Source of the DNA: Hypholoma sublateritium FD-334 SS-4
Taxonomy: Eukaryota > Basidiomycota > Agaricomycetes > Agaricales > Strophariaceae
Direction: 5' to 3'
DNA: 64,000 bases
Assembly: GCA_000827495.1 (NCBI GenBank)
Contig: KN817551.1
Span: 62,001 to 126,000, forward strand
Numbering within the stretch: position 1 is the stretch's first letter; each line of letters begins with the position of its first letter. A program made the position numbers and the translations under genes. Below the pieces are notes generated by a model that was not told the DNA's origin, did no database searches, and saw only the letters and a program-made list of their open reading frames with translations. This document shows positions 11,749 through 21,890 of this stretch, one piece after another.

Positions 11749-13992
11749 CTAGAAAGAGCCACCAAGAGCCATTTTCAAGGCCGATTCCGGGCCATGATAT
11801 CTCTTCGGGGTAAGACCATTGTTGTGTTCCGGTCGAAACGGCGTTGCCGCAGGCTTCGCATTCTTCATCGGCGTCGACAGCGCCATATCCACGTCCGCGC
11901 CCATGACTGTAGACGAGGAAGCGGCCGCCAAAACATGGGGCGGGTCTTCCTCTTCCAGCACCATTGCCAGGTTGAGATTGAGGGCCCTACCGAGCGTGCG
12001 TTTCTTCCCCTTCTTCCCGCGCCTCGAGGTCCTGGTCAGCGCACGCACTACCGTCATCTCCTCGTCTTCGTATGCGTCCGCGGGGAAGACGTGTGGCGGT
12101 TTGTATCCCTCGAACCACGCATGTGCAAGAACCTCACGCATCGTGTAGCGCCGCTCGGGATTTGTGGACAGAAGGCGCCTGACGATGTCTCGCACTGTCG
12201 GAAGATAGTTAGAACATAGCGTTATACCGAGGAAAAAATAGAGCTACGCGCCTTCTTTGCTGACCGCTCTAGTCCGCAGGCCTGTCAGGTCCCGCTTTCT
12301 CGTTTGGATGTGGGAATCCATATTCATGTCTTTTACTGTGGGCCCTTCAACCGTGAAAGGAATGTTCAAAGTCAAGCTGGAAATGTTCGGATTGCGAGCG
12401 TGAGTGAATCGCAGACAATTCCGAGGGTGAGTGGCGCACCAGTAGTAGAGGACGGCGCCGACACCGAAGCTGTCGACGCGATTGGTGTACCCGTGTTTCA
12501 TTCTTGTTTTGGAGCGCAGCTCCGGGGCGACGTAGTAGGCTGTCCCGCAAGAGGTCTATCGTGAGAGTACATTCAGTATAAGCGTTCATGGTGGTCACTG
12601 CTGGGGCTTACACGCATCAATGTGGTGTCGTCCTCCATTCTGGCGTCGCCGAAATCTGCCACTTTGATGATCGGCGGATCGTCGCGACGGACGAGAATGT
12701 TCTGTAACGTCGTGAGTGGACGTTCTGTCTACGGCAGCCGCGAGAATGACAGACCGTAGGCTTGAGATCGCGGTGCGTAATTCCCTGAGCGTGCACATAC
12801 TACATATGTATCCATCAGCGTAAGTAACGCGTGTAGTGAGTCAAGAACGCCACTCACTTTCATGGCTTCGCACAGCTGGTAGGCGATGTGTTGAGTCGTC
12901 GTCTCCGCTACCGGAAGCCGTCAGCAGCCGTCGCGATCAAGCTGTCTGCACTTACTGAGACCATTTCCTGTCTCCCACACGTATTTACTAAGGTTTCCTT
13001 CGTCCACGAGCTCCATAATAATATCTGTCATGGAACAATCAGATTTGCGCACTCAATATATACACTCGAGTTTACCTAGCGTGTCGTCTTCCTCTGAGAT
13101 ATAGTAGTCGTATATCCTACATATGTTCGGGTGCTTCAGCGCCTTCATTACAGTGATCTCGCGCCGAGCGACATCAAAGCCCGAGCGGCCTCCCCGCGGA
13201 CGAATCTTGCTTGGAGTTATACGCTTCGCAGCGTACCACTCTGGCGTGCCCCGCTTCATGACGCTCACGATGCGTCCGCCCGCGCCCTCTCCAATCGCGT
13301 TGCAGATTTCGTAGTCGATGAGCATACCCTTCAGAGGCTCGATGGACGTGACCTGTCTGTATATGTAACCTGTCAATATGTTAAGTACTTCAGTCAGTCT
13401 ACTGGAGAGGTTTAGGATGGCGCACGATAGTCGTCCTCAATGACATCATCTGGCCCGCGGAAGGCGGCCCCGAATGATATTCCTTGTCCATTATTAAGTA
13501 TGGCAACTTTGCCCTTGCCGATCAGCCTTTCGTCTATCTATATAAAAGTTTGGCTTTCATTAGCACACCGCCTGAGTTAGAGGAAATTTGCCTTACGAAA
13601 GTCCCGCTTTCTGAGTAATCGCGCACTAAAACGACAGACTTGTCGTCCTTTTCATCCCAATGAAACGAACAATGTTGTGGATCTGATACGCGTTAATATT
13701 GGAGGAGAGGAATATAAATATAATACGAGAACGCACTGATTTTCTCGTTGCTAATCACGATGTGGTTTTCCGGAGCGCTACCAAGCGTCACGATCGGACT
13801 GACGCGCGGGAAGTCGAGTTGAGTGAGACCAACACCGTACAAGCTGGGCACGAGCATCCCCCAGAAGTCACTGCTGGAAGTTACTTTCCAGGGAACTCCT
13901 GACTGTGCCGCCATCTCCTCGTCGTCGTCTACTTCAGTTGTCGCAAAAGAGCTATAGGTGGGGAACTCGAAGTTTGTGACATTGGGATTCAT
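11749..13992 (-). CDS. FHA domain plus Ser/Thr protein kinase, copy 1
   Basis: Multi-exon gene from MNPNVTNFEFPTYSSFATTE (ATG at 13992). The N-terminal FHA-like region has FWGMLVPSLYGVGLTQLDFP, then PIVTLGSAPENHIVISNEKI and, after an intron, PQHCSFHWDEKDDKSVVLVR. A linker leads to the kinase: glycine loop IGEGAGGRIVSV, ATP lysine in WYAAKRI, helix-C REITVMKALKHPNICRIYDY, YQLCEAMK, YVHAQGITHRDLKPT joined to NILVRRDD, VADFGDA, and CGTAYYVAPEL. All main catalytic residues are present. The C-terminus is basic and ends with a segment (DVDMALSTPMKN) shared with copy 2 at 28.1 kb. FHA followed by a CAMK-type kinase is the Chk2/Cds1 checkpoint-kinase architecture, so nuclear DNA-damage or stress signalling is plausible but inferred. 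The usual FHA Gly-Arg is Gly-Ser here. An ACGCGT box lies at 14068-14073, just upstream. Confidence 0.82.
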
Positions 13993-14658
13993 TTGTTTGG
14001 AGGTAAAAGTGGGGAGATTTAGGAAGGGATAATGTGCAGGGTTGGTGGGCTGAATAATGGGTCTTGTACGCGTTGAAGTGGCACATATCTCGGGCTGGCC
14101 GCCCTATAAGGGGTGGGGGCCACCAAGCGCAAAGCAAGCGTCAGATTAAATTTGCAATAGAGGAAATTGACAGAAAGCAATTCGTCCAGGTCAATTCGTT
14201 TCCGGTGCTTTGGAGTCATGGCCCTTTATATCGTGGCCTGAATGGGTATTTCGACCCTTTGTTCAAGCGACGTGGTGCAGAGTGAGCCGGTAGAGCGAGC
14301 ACTGGGCTTCAACCGGTCACTGAGCTACGCTTTCAACTTCACGTGACTGAGGCGCGCGTCACTTCGAATCACAACAGTGCCACACAAGCACTATTACTAC
14401 AAGGCGCCCGGCGCGGATCACGGGCGCACACTTCGATCTGGTCTCCCTGAGTCGCACCGGTGCCACCTTTAAAGCTTCCGAGCCAAGCTTAAATACTGCT
14501 TATGGCGACTCCGAGTCGGAGAATCAAGCGAGAATACCAAACAAAAAAGCTAACCTAGACTAACCCATTTACCCGCCCTACAAGTACAAACGTAGAAAAG
14601 GTCGCCAAATGGAGACCATATCCGCATCCGAGAAAGTATTAGTGCCCTTGCCATTCAC
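13993..14658. other. Upstream region of FHA-kinase 1
   Basis: Contains one MluI-box-like ACGCGT (14068-14073), about 76 nt before the kinase ATG, and otherwise GC-rich sequence without open frames of interest. It ends at the candidate target-site duplication of the DUF6589/helicase element. Confidence 0.4.
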
Positions 14659-14669
14659 TACTGTCAGTA
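14659..14669. repeat. Candidate left target-site duplication (11 bp)
   Basis: TACTGTCAGTA occurs here and again at 21242-21252 in the same orientation, directly outside the inverted ends of the DUF6589/helicase element. Just inside both copies are related inverted sequences (GGCTCG on the left, GACTCG on the reverse strand at the right). A match of this length within the short flanks is unlikely but not impossible by chance. Confidence 0.45.
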
Positions 14670-14716
14670 GGCTCGTGACCAACCGCACTGTTTCGCACTC
14701 CGACGGAGGCTACGCA

Positions 14717-14776
14717 GTAGCGGCTGGGCCAAACGAGCACACTTTAGTACAGTCACACATGTCACAAAAGACTTAG
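14717..14776 (+). repeat. Left inverted terminal repeat
   Basis: 60-nt block starting GTAGCGGCTGGGCC and ending AAAGACTTAG. Its partner is the reverse complement of 21051-21110, which starts GTAGGGACTGGGCC and also ends AAAGACTTAG. The match is perfect over CTGGGCCAAACGA once aligned, and over the inner ten bases. The central 30 nt are diverged. Confidence 0.72.
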
Positions 14777-14824
14777 TCGAATTTACATCAATTCCACGCG
14801 CTGCATACATCATTGACCCGACAT

Positions 14825-17800
14825 TCACACTTCCTCTTCATCGCTACTCGCCTCAAATTCATCGCCTGAGTCATCGGACTCCTCCTCCACAGCTTGGTCA
14901 TCCTCGACTAGCTCAACATCCATGTCAAATGCCACATCGCCCTCGGTTACCAGAGGTGGCAATGAGTCTTCAACCAAGGTCAGTGCAATCACCTCGTCCT
15001 CCATGTCTCTGAACATTCTCGCTGTCTCCGGAAGCCCCCACCACTCTTCGTCAATATCCATCTCATCAAACTCACGACGGACACCTTCGTTTGCTGCTTC
15101 ATCAGGTGATTTCGGAGAAATGTGGGTTGCCGTTGTCGACCCCGCGGGAACTTCGGTGGGTTCAACATTACACTGGTTGGTGGGCAAGGATGGAGTAGTC
15201 TCCGTGGGTGGTGGGAGGTGCTCCGAGTGCTCGGACATCATTTGCGCGACTGTTTTCATACGCCTGCATTCTTGTAGACGACGGAAAGCTTCGTTGTAAT
15301 CTGATAATGGACTTTTAGTGCCATCCGTGAGATTGCGAAAGCCCACTTGGATGACATCCTTCACGGGCTTCTCCTCGTCGTCAAGAGTTCGGCCAGGTTG
15401 CAGCTCGTACACTTTGTACTCTGCGAGACTTGACATGAGACAGTCGATGTCTTTTGAGAGATCAGGCGATGCATGCTTCGTTCCCTGGTCAGAGCCAAGC
15501 TCTTGATTGAAATGCCTTGCAAGCTGGCGCAGGACGTTAACGCAGGGGCCTACCATGGCCAGCCAATCCCACGACGTATTCACGCCATGTGCCTTGTACC
15601 ATGTCTCAAAACAGGAACTGTAAATCAATCAAAGAAATTAACGAAGTAAGCACATAGACACACCTTGATCCAAAAATTGAGATGTTCCTGTACAAGGTCT
15701 ATCTCGACCCAGCTTTCCTCGTTTCCAGTGGGATTAAGCAGCCAATTGTTGAGTACAGCTTTTCTATCAGATAGTTGGTGTTGACTCCGTGAAAATGGAT
15801 GATGTACGTACTTCGTCTTTTCATCCCATACCTTTTCGAGGTTGTGGATAAGGTGGAGCATTTCATGTGCATACTTGGTACGCCCATTCCCTCGAAAACT
15901 CAAAGCCCACATCTTCAAGACGAGAACCACACGGCCAGAGTCGCCCGCTTTGACTGCATCAGTGAATTCCCGAGAGATAAGTGCGTCACGTAGAAACAAC
16001 AGGCCATTTTCATAGACCATGTCACCCTGAGCGGGCTTCTCTGACGGTGTACCTGCTTTCTCTGCATCTCCAGTTTCCATTTTGCGCTGCCATCGTAATT
16101 CGTCGACAGTGTCCGAATTTGCGTAGGTCTCGTAGATTTTTGTGGCGTGTAAGACAAGAGAGTCCCATGACGTGAATTTCGCACTATATTTGTCCAAAGA
16201 ATTGCAACCAGAAACGAGGAGTAAGCAATGAAGAACACGCGCATATAGTGAAATGAAAACCAGGTCACGACAGACCCGGAAAGGAGGCAGCGAGGTAGTG
16301 GTGATGGGAAGGCGGTCAAGACGAGTGTTGTGGAACCACAGCGAGCCAGGATTTCGTGCGCCTGTGTTTGGTGTTCCCCAATGAGATAGCAATGTGCCCT
16401 GCATGTCTGCCATCTTTGCGTGAAACAGACCTGGCATCCACGCACCCCAAAAAAATCCATTGTAGCCACTTTCCTGTCCACCACGGATGATCTCCAGAGC
16501 ACGAAGACAGGCAATTGAGAGCTGGTCCCCGCCTTGAAAACGCACCCTGTCCGAGAACTCTGGAATGTCTTTCAACTTGAGCTCGTTAACAATTGCCTCA
16601 TCCACTTCGGCATTACCGGTGATGGTTGATTCATCAATGTTCCAAGGTGGTAGGGGATAGAGTTCCGATTTATGGAGCTTGATTTTCTCCTTTGTTTTTG
16701 GCTGGTTCTTGTTCAGCTCTTTTTCGAAGTGTTTGAATTTGTCGCCGCCAAATTTGATAATAGTGCGCAGGATGGTAAAAATAAGATTTTTCTGAAATGT
16801 GTCGCACTCATCTGGGCTATGGAGGATGTCTTTGGTTGAGAGGGGATCTGCGTCCAGGAAGTTTGACTGAAAGTCAGCCACCTTGATGTCATCAAGACTC
16901 GCATCGAAAAGGGGTGTGATTGTAGCGCAAGTTCCATTTTCTTGTGAATCTAGATGAACCGAGTCAATGTGCGCAATTTTTATTAACTAAAAAATATGCA
17001 CCGTGGCGACCAATAACCTGCTCTGCACTTTTCATCTGAAGATTTATGTTGTCATACACACTGGCAAAAAGCCCAGTCGAAGCCACCTCATGTGATTTAG
17101 CGCGCATCGCCTCGGAGAGCTGAGTGAGAGTGCCCGTGTATTCAATTTTCTTCGGAACATTGGGATCAAGTGCGCCACTGGTGTCGGCTACAGCTGAAGT
17201 GCGATGACGACGAACATTGCGAGATACAATATTGCTGTAGCTTTCCGAGAGGCCCAGGTTTGAAAGAACAGCAATCGTTTGGCGCTGGGCTCCATTTGCA
17301 TATAGATACAAACCAATCATACGCTTCGCGAGATTGTTTGAATGGCTATACTCACCCAAGCAGGTAAGCGCTGCTGATGTGATGACCTGGATAAGAAATG
17401 GTGTACTTAATACACTGATAAATAGTACAGACAACATGAAGTCACATACTAGTTTGGTTCTTTCCTTGCGACTATCTGTATGTGTGTTTGCATTACGAGA
17501 GGTCGCCAATGCACCTATGAGACGCATGCTGTTAGGTGCCAGTTCGTTTGACAGCTCGTCATGCAGTTCCAAAAAGCTGAATGATGTGACCAGTTTCTCG
17601 TCAATTGACTTTCCTTGTGTCTGCAGGCGTCGCGACTTGGAAATTTTGCGGGCTTCACGAGTTACGGTTTTCTCAAGGTAAGTCATAGCCCATTCATGGA
17701 GTTCGGCCTTCACATTGGAGCTGTAATCCGAGGAGCTCCACCAGTCCAGCATTTGCGAGAGGGAACCATGCCGAATGAGAAATTCATGGTAGTATACCTT

Positions 17801-18238
17801 TCCTTGTCCATTTGCCGGATTGAACATGTAATCAAGGAAATCACCAAAACGGACACCCTTCTCGGCCATGTAAGCAAGAACCTCTTCATAGTGCATAGCT
17901 TGTTCCAGCTCGGCTTCAGCTAATTCACGGGCTTGGTGGCAGGCTCTGTGCTTGAGCATTTTTCCGCGGCGTGAGGCTGCTCGTTCAGCACGAGTTTTGC
18001 CCTTGACTGGGCTAGTATCAAAGACTGAAACAGGGGACAGAAGGACCCCTTCCACCTGATCAGAGTCCACAATACTTGATAGAGGTGAGCTGTCATAGTG
18101 GAGGTTGTAGGCAGGAATGGGCGGTGAGGAGGCGATTGGAAGTGAGCGTGCCCGGTTTCTTGAAGATTTTGGGGTATGAGGAAACAGACGACGAGATACG
18201 GGCAGCTCCATTGGTGTTGAGGTAGGTAGTGAAGACAT
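14825..18238 (-). CDS. DUF6589 domain protein (candidate transposase)
   Basis: Four exons (18238-17450, 17386-17002, 16949-15664, 15604-14825) joined by introns of 63, 52 and 59 nt give exactly 1,080 codons, so 1,079 aa. DUF6589 hallmarks are ASVYDNINLQMKSAEQVIGR continuing over an intron into DSQENGTCATITPLFDAS, then FQGGDQLSIACLRALEIIRG, WMPGLFHAKMADMQGTLLSH, the WGTPN segment, and QEHLNFWIK joined to TWYKAHGVNTSWDWLAMVGP. The N-terminus is basic and the C-terminus is a long acidic tail (DDSGDEFEASSDEEEV). DUF6589 has no established biochemical function that I know of. The conserved acidic positions in YDN and GGDQ suggest an RNase-H-like nuclease, but this is inference. The gene is intact and divergent from the helicase, with starts 145 nt apart. 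The 63-nt first intron is free of stops and in frame, so retention would add 21 residues. Confidence 0.85.
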
Positions 18239-18383
18239 TGATCATGGTTTAAGTAAAACAGAATGTAAAAGGTTGGAACTTGGAAGATGTAAGTCAAGAA
18301 ATATGATGAATGTACGCCATGTACTCAAAACGGAAAGTGATCGAAATCGTCCTCCGTCTTTTCCCTTCCAACCCTCACCATCC
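18239..18383. promoter_or_regulatory. Shared bidirectional promoter of the element
   Basis: Only 145 nt separate the ATG of the DUF6589 gene (18238, minus) and the preferred ATG of the helicase (18384, plus). Both promoters and 5' leaders must lie here or overlap the coding regions, which suggests coordinated expression. In-frame ATGs at 18273 and 18303 would extend the helicase and shorten the interval further. No clear TATA box is visible. Confidence 0.5.
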
Positions 18384-20927
18384 ATGTCTGGCCCAGGTCG
18401 CAAAAAGGGCCCCAAACCTGAAAAACACGTCAAATCAGGCTGGAAGGGAATCAAGCTGAAGGACTTACAAAACCTTGGAGAAAGAATCAAGGCGGGATTC
18501 AAGTGGATACACCAGCCTCGCGACTACCAGGTAGAGGCTATCCGTGCACAGCTGAGCCGAAGAGACATACTCATCCATGCTGGCACGGGCTCTGGGAAAA
18601 CAGCCTGCGTAGCAGGCCCATACGCACTAGCCGAAACCAAAGGGCTGGTCACCCTGATGGTATCACCTTTAATCGCACTGCAGGAGGAACAGATAAGTCA
18701 CTCATAAGCTTTTCGTAACAAAATCTGATCTTATTATATCCACGTTCAAACCTTCAAAGATGAGTTTAACCTCAAAAGTATTGCTGTAAACAGTATCAGC
18801 GGAGGATGTACATCTGCGAATATGAAGGTGTGAATCACATAACGTACCAATACATCTTTGACCTGACAACTGCACGATCAGAAAATTGTTGAGGGCGAAT
18901 ACCCAATAGTGATCATTTCACCTGAAATGCTCCTGTCAAAATGCTTCATCAATGGTGTCTTACGGAAAGCAGAAATGGGACGTCGCCTGCTTTCAGTGGT
19001 CATCGACGAGGCCCATGTAATTTCACATTGGGGAAACGGCTTCCGCAAAATGTATGCGAGACTTGGCATACTTCGAGCGCTGCTACCCAAAGGAACACCA
19101 TTCATGGCCATGTCAGCTACACTGGGAGCGCGTGTACGTAACGACGTCCTTACCAAACTTCAATATGATGAAAAGGATTATATCAACATTAATCTGGGAA
19201 ACGACCGGGCAAATGTGTCACTAGTGGTACGCGCCATCCAACATCCAATGAACACTTACCGCGACCTCGATTTCCTGGTCCCAAAGACCGCAAAAGTGCC
19301 AAACGATGTCAAGAAATCTTTCGTATATGCAGACAGTGTCGTTACTGGAACAGAGATAGAGCAGAGATTATATGAGAACGCACCTAAAGCCTTTCGTGAG
19401 CAGGGAATCATACGACCATACAGCGCCGCATTCAGTTCAGAACATCGGGCTCAGTTGATGTCACTATTCAAGTCCGGTGTGGTTCGGATACTGATTTGCA
19501 CGGATGCTGCAGGGATGGTGCGTTCCTATATGAAATCAATAAAACTATCAGTGAATAAACTCACCTTCGTGTTGTGGTCTAGGGTTGCAATATTCCGGAT
19601 ATCGACATCGTTGTTCAGTGGAAATTACCATCGTCAATTTCTTCATTTGTTCAGCGAGCCGGCCGAGCTGCGCGAGGACACGGAAGGACCGGCCTTGCTG
19701 TTTTGCTCGTGGAAAAGTCAGCGTACGAGGCTGATTTAAGCGGATTATCTGATGAAACAGCTATCAGCGCAACAAAATCAAAATCAAAAGGAGTCCGACA
19801 ATCGTCAACGTACCCAAAAGCTACGAAGGACTACGCAATAATGCACGGTGTATTACGTGGATCGTACGGGGGTCAATCCGACGCAAACTGCCTAAATGCC
19901 GATGTCTATTTAGACCGAAACTCATTGGACGAAGGGCTGTACTCACTGGTGCAGACTGGTCAGTGCCGACGGGCTGTACTGCAAAGTGTGTACAGAAACG
20001 AAAAACCTCGTAAGTAATGAATATTGAGAGAGAATCAAACTAAAANNNACGTACTGTAACAGATCCAACAGTGCCTTGTTGCGATCTCTGCTGCCCCGAC
20101 CTCCTCAACCAAACTAGACCCGGAAAACCTGAATCTTCAGAGCGAGNNNNNNNNNNNNNNNNNNNNNNNNNNNNNNNNNNNNNNNNNNNNNNNNNNNNNN
20201 NNNNNNNNNNNNNNNNNNNNNNNNNNNNNNNNNNNNNNNNNNNNNNNNNNNNNNNNNNNNNNNNNNNNNNNNNNNNNNNNNNNNNNNNNNNNNNNNNNNN
20301 NNNNNNNNNNNNNNNNNNNNNNNNNNNNNNNNNNNNNNNNNNNNNNNNNNNNNNNNNNNNNNNNNNNNNNNNNNNNNNNNNNNNNNNNNNNNNNNNNNNN
20401 NNNNNNNNNNNNNNNNNNNNNNNNNNNNNNNNNNNNNNNNNNNNNNNNNNNNNNNNNNNNNNNNNNNNNNNNNNNNNNNNNNNNNNNNNNNNNNNNNNNN
20501 NNNNNNNNNNNNNNNNNNNNNNNNNNNNNNNNNNNNNNNNNNNNNNNNNNNNNNNNNNNNNNNNNNNNNNNNNNNNNNNNNNNNNNNNNNNNNNNNNNNN
20601 NNNNNNNNNNNNNNNNNNNNNNNNNNNNNNNNNNNNNNNNNNNNNNNNNNNNNNNNNNNNNNNNNNATCGTTCCCGCGACGCCTGCACGTCCATCAGCCC
20701 AGAACCCATATGCTTCGCTTCCTCACTACTATCAGTATCCTGTCACCCCATCCACTGGGGCAACTCCCTATTATCTACCCTATCCTCAGTGGCCCCAGCA
20801 CCATTACTTCAGCCCCATGCCTTCCTTTTATCAGCCAATGTACTCTACAAATGTCCCCATTCCTACTCCTCCTGCCACCCCTTTACCTAGAAACCCCAAT
20901 TCTGATAGACCAAATCCCCCAAATTAA
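18384..20927 (+). CDS. RecQ-like DEAH-box ATP-dependent DNA helicase
   Basis: Starts MSGPGRKKGPKPEKHVKSGW. Helicase motifs in order: DYQVEAIRAQL, Walker A HAGTGSGKT, SPLIALQEEQ, motif II VIDEAHVISHWG, motif III MSATLGARV, FVYAD, ICTDAAGM joined to GCNIPDIDIVVQWKLP, and motif VI FVQRAGRAARG. A cysteine cluster (VPCCDLCCPDLL) follows, resembling a zinc-binding segment. After the assembly gap comes a Pro/Tyr-rich tail (YYLPYPQWPQHHYFSPMPSF) ending in TAA at 20925-20927. Introns: 18693-18743 (AT...AC ends), 18828-18881, 19518-19582, 20010-20062. It belongs to superfamily 2 and probably unwinds DNA 3' to 5'. It resembles helicases that, as I recall, are repeated in agaric genomes. Apart from the gap and the odd first intron, the frame is open. 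In-frame ATGs at 18273 and 18303 are alternative starts. Confidence 0.83.
20147..20666. other. Assembly gap (520 N)
   Basis: A run of N interrupts the C-terminal part of the helicase gene, after KPESSER and before the Pro/Tyr-rich tail. Frame continuity across it cannot be judged. Small N runs also occur at 20046-20048, 21033, 21128-21129 and three single sites between 47446 and 47500. Confidence 0.99.
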
Positions 20928-21050
20928 ATTTATTTTTCATGTATCGTCTATTACAGTCATGAAGTACACGAGGATGCAAAAAAAATGGAGCAATGACAAT
21001 GTTTTGTTGTGGAGGTAGAGACGTGTGCGAGCNACGAAGAGCGATTTTTT

Positions 21051-21110
21051 CTAAGTCTTTGTCACGCTCGCGAGCCTTGGTAAAAGTGCTTCGTTTGGCC
21101 CAGTCCCTAC
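21051..21110 (-). repeat. Right inverted terminal repeat
   Basis: Inverse partner of 14717-14776. On the minus strand it begins GTAGGGACTGGGCCAAACGA and ends AAAGACTTAG. The outward continuation (AGGTAGACCCC on the minus strand) is repeated in opposite orientation at about 21208-21236. Confidence 0.7.
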
Positions 21111-21236
21111 GGGGTCTACCTCAAAACNNTCGGCCCGAGCAAATGTTGTCTCTATTTGTACGGTAAAATATAACCAACATTCTGCTAATATTACCAAACA
21201 GTATGAAGGTAGACCCCGTAGGAGACTGGCTAGCGA
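21098..21236. repeat. Head-to-head duplicated end sequence (hairpin)
   Basis: The plus strand reads AGTCCCTACGGGGTCTACCT at 21102-21121 and, about 90 nt further, AGGTAGACCCCGTAGGAGAC starting near 21210. These are inverted copies of each other and resemble the outer end of the right terminal repeat. The arrangement could be a second, nested terminus, or a foldback made during excision and repair. Ns at 21128-21129 fall between the arms. Confidence 0.65.
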
Positions 21237-21241
21237 GTCTA

Positions 21242-21252
21242 TACTGTCAGTA
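21242..21252. repeat. Candidate right target-site duplication (11 bp)
   Basis: Second copy of TACTGTCAGTA, matching 14659-14669 in direct orientation and lying immediately outside the duplicated right-end sequence. Confidence 0.45.
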
Positions 21253-21408
21253 ATGGGTCGGGCTGGGAATATACGCTGAGTCCAATCTGAGTCTGTAAAG
21301 AGGCGCATGTGTGCCTGTGCGGGCAGCCTAATTTTACAAAGAAAAAAGGTGGACACAGTTTACTCATTGCAGTTAGCAATTACTATAAAGTAGCGATTTA
21401 CGGTAAAT

Positions 21409-21890
21409 TTATGACGCGCAAGTAAGGATGCCACCGATGTTTGCAACACAGTCGTCTAGTGGTACTAGTCTCAGATCCTGGACGAAAAAGAACAACGGAG
21501 CACCTACCAAGATTAGCAATCTTGGCACCCCCTGGGCAGCCACACTCCATGAACTCGCCAGTAACAATCTCGCAACCCGCGCATCCGAGGGCGGCGTAGT
21601 TTCCACTATAATAAAAAAAAGTGATCAGCTCAGACCGTTCGCAAGAAAGTGTACACTTCAGCGTACTTGGCCTTGCAGACGAGCTGGGTGGCGGCAATAC
21701 CGATACAGGCATTGAGGTTTAGTTCGCTGGTGGTGTGACCGCCGCGGCCGTCGCCACAGGTTGCCTCCAGGAAGTTGTTGCTCGGCAAGAAGATGTTGGT
21801 GCAGGTCGCGCTGAAATCTCCAGCTGCATTAGAACTTTGGAGAGAGCTGAGGGTAGCGACGAAGAGGGCGACAAAGGAGGTGAACTGCAT
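21409..21890 (-). CDS. Secreted cyanovirin-N homology (CVNH) protein
   Basis: Starts MQFTSFVALFVATLSSLQSS, a classic signal peptide followed by NAAGDF. The first CVNH repeat has FSATCTNIFL, LEATCGDGRGGHTTSELNLN and CIGIAATQLVCKAN. After a 61-nt intron (21606-21666) comes GNYAALGCAGCEIVTGEF with CxC (ECGC). The last exon (21477-21409) supplies LVPLDDCVANIGGILTCAS. CVNH proteins are small carbohydrate-binding lectins, and secretion implies a role outside the cell. Oddity: the only obvious GT donor of the second intron (21507) joined to the AG at 21478 puts the CVNH-like last exon one base out of phase. Splicing that way instead yields a non-CVNH tail ending at 21398. A different donor, an indel or an assembly error could explain this. 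Confidence 0.75.

Larger units (their letters stand above)
14670..21241. mobile_element. Putative TIR element with DUF6589 gene and RecQ-like helicase
   Basis: A roughly 6.6-kb unit holding two divergently transcribed genes and bounded by inverted ends. The left block 14717-14776 and the reverse complement of 21051-21110 are both 60 nt long. They match 18/20 at the outer end, including CTGGGCCAAACGA, and 10/10 at the inner end (AAAGACTTAG), with a diverged middle. A candidate 11-bp duplication (TACTGTCAGTA) flanks the unit. The DUF6589 protein may act as the transposase and the helicase as a partner; this role is inference. I do not know of a published element class with this composition. The 520-nt N gap and scattered Ns lie inside the helicase and at the right end. 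Exact termini are uncertain because the right end contains an additional head-to-head copy of the end sequence. Confidence 0.62.

Noticed and set aside
20071..21018. Long ORFs on both strands across the N gap
   Set aside because: Artefact of N translated as X; only the sequence outside the gap is informative.
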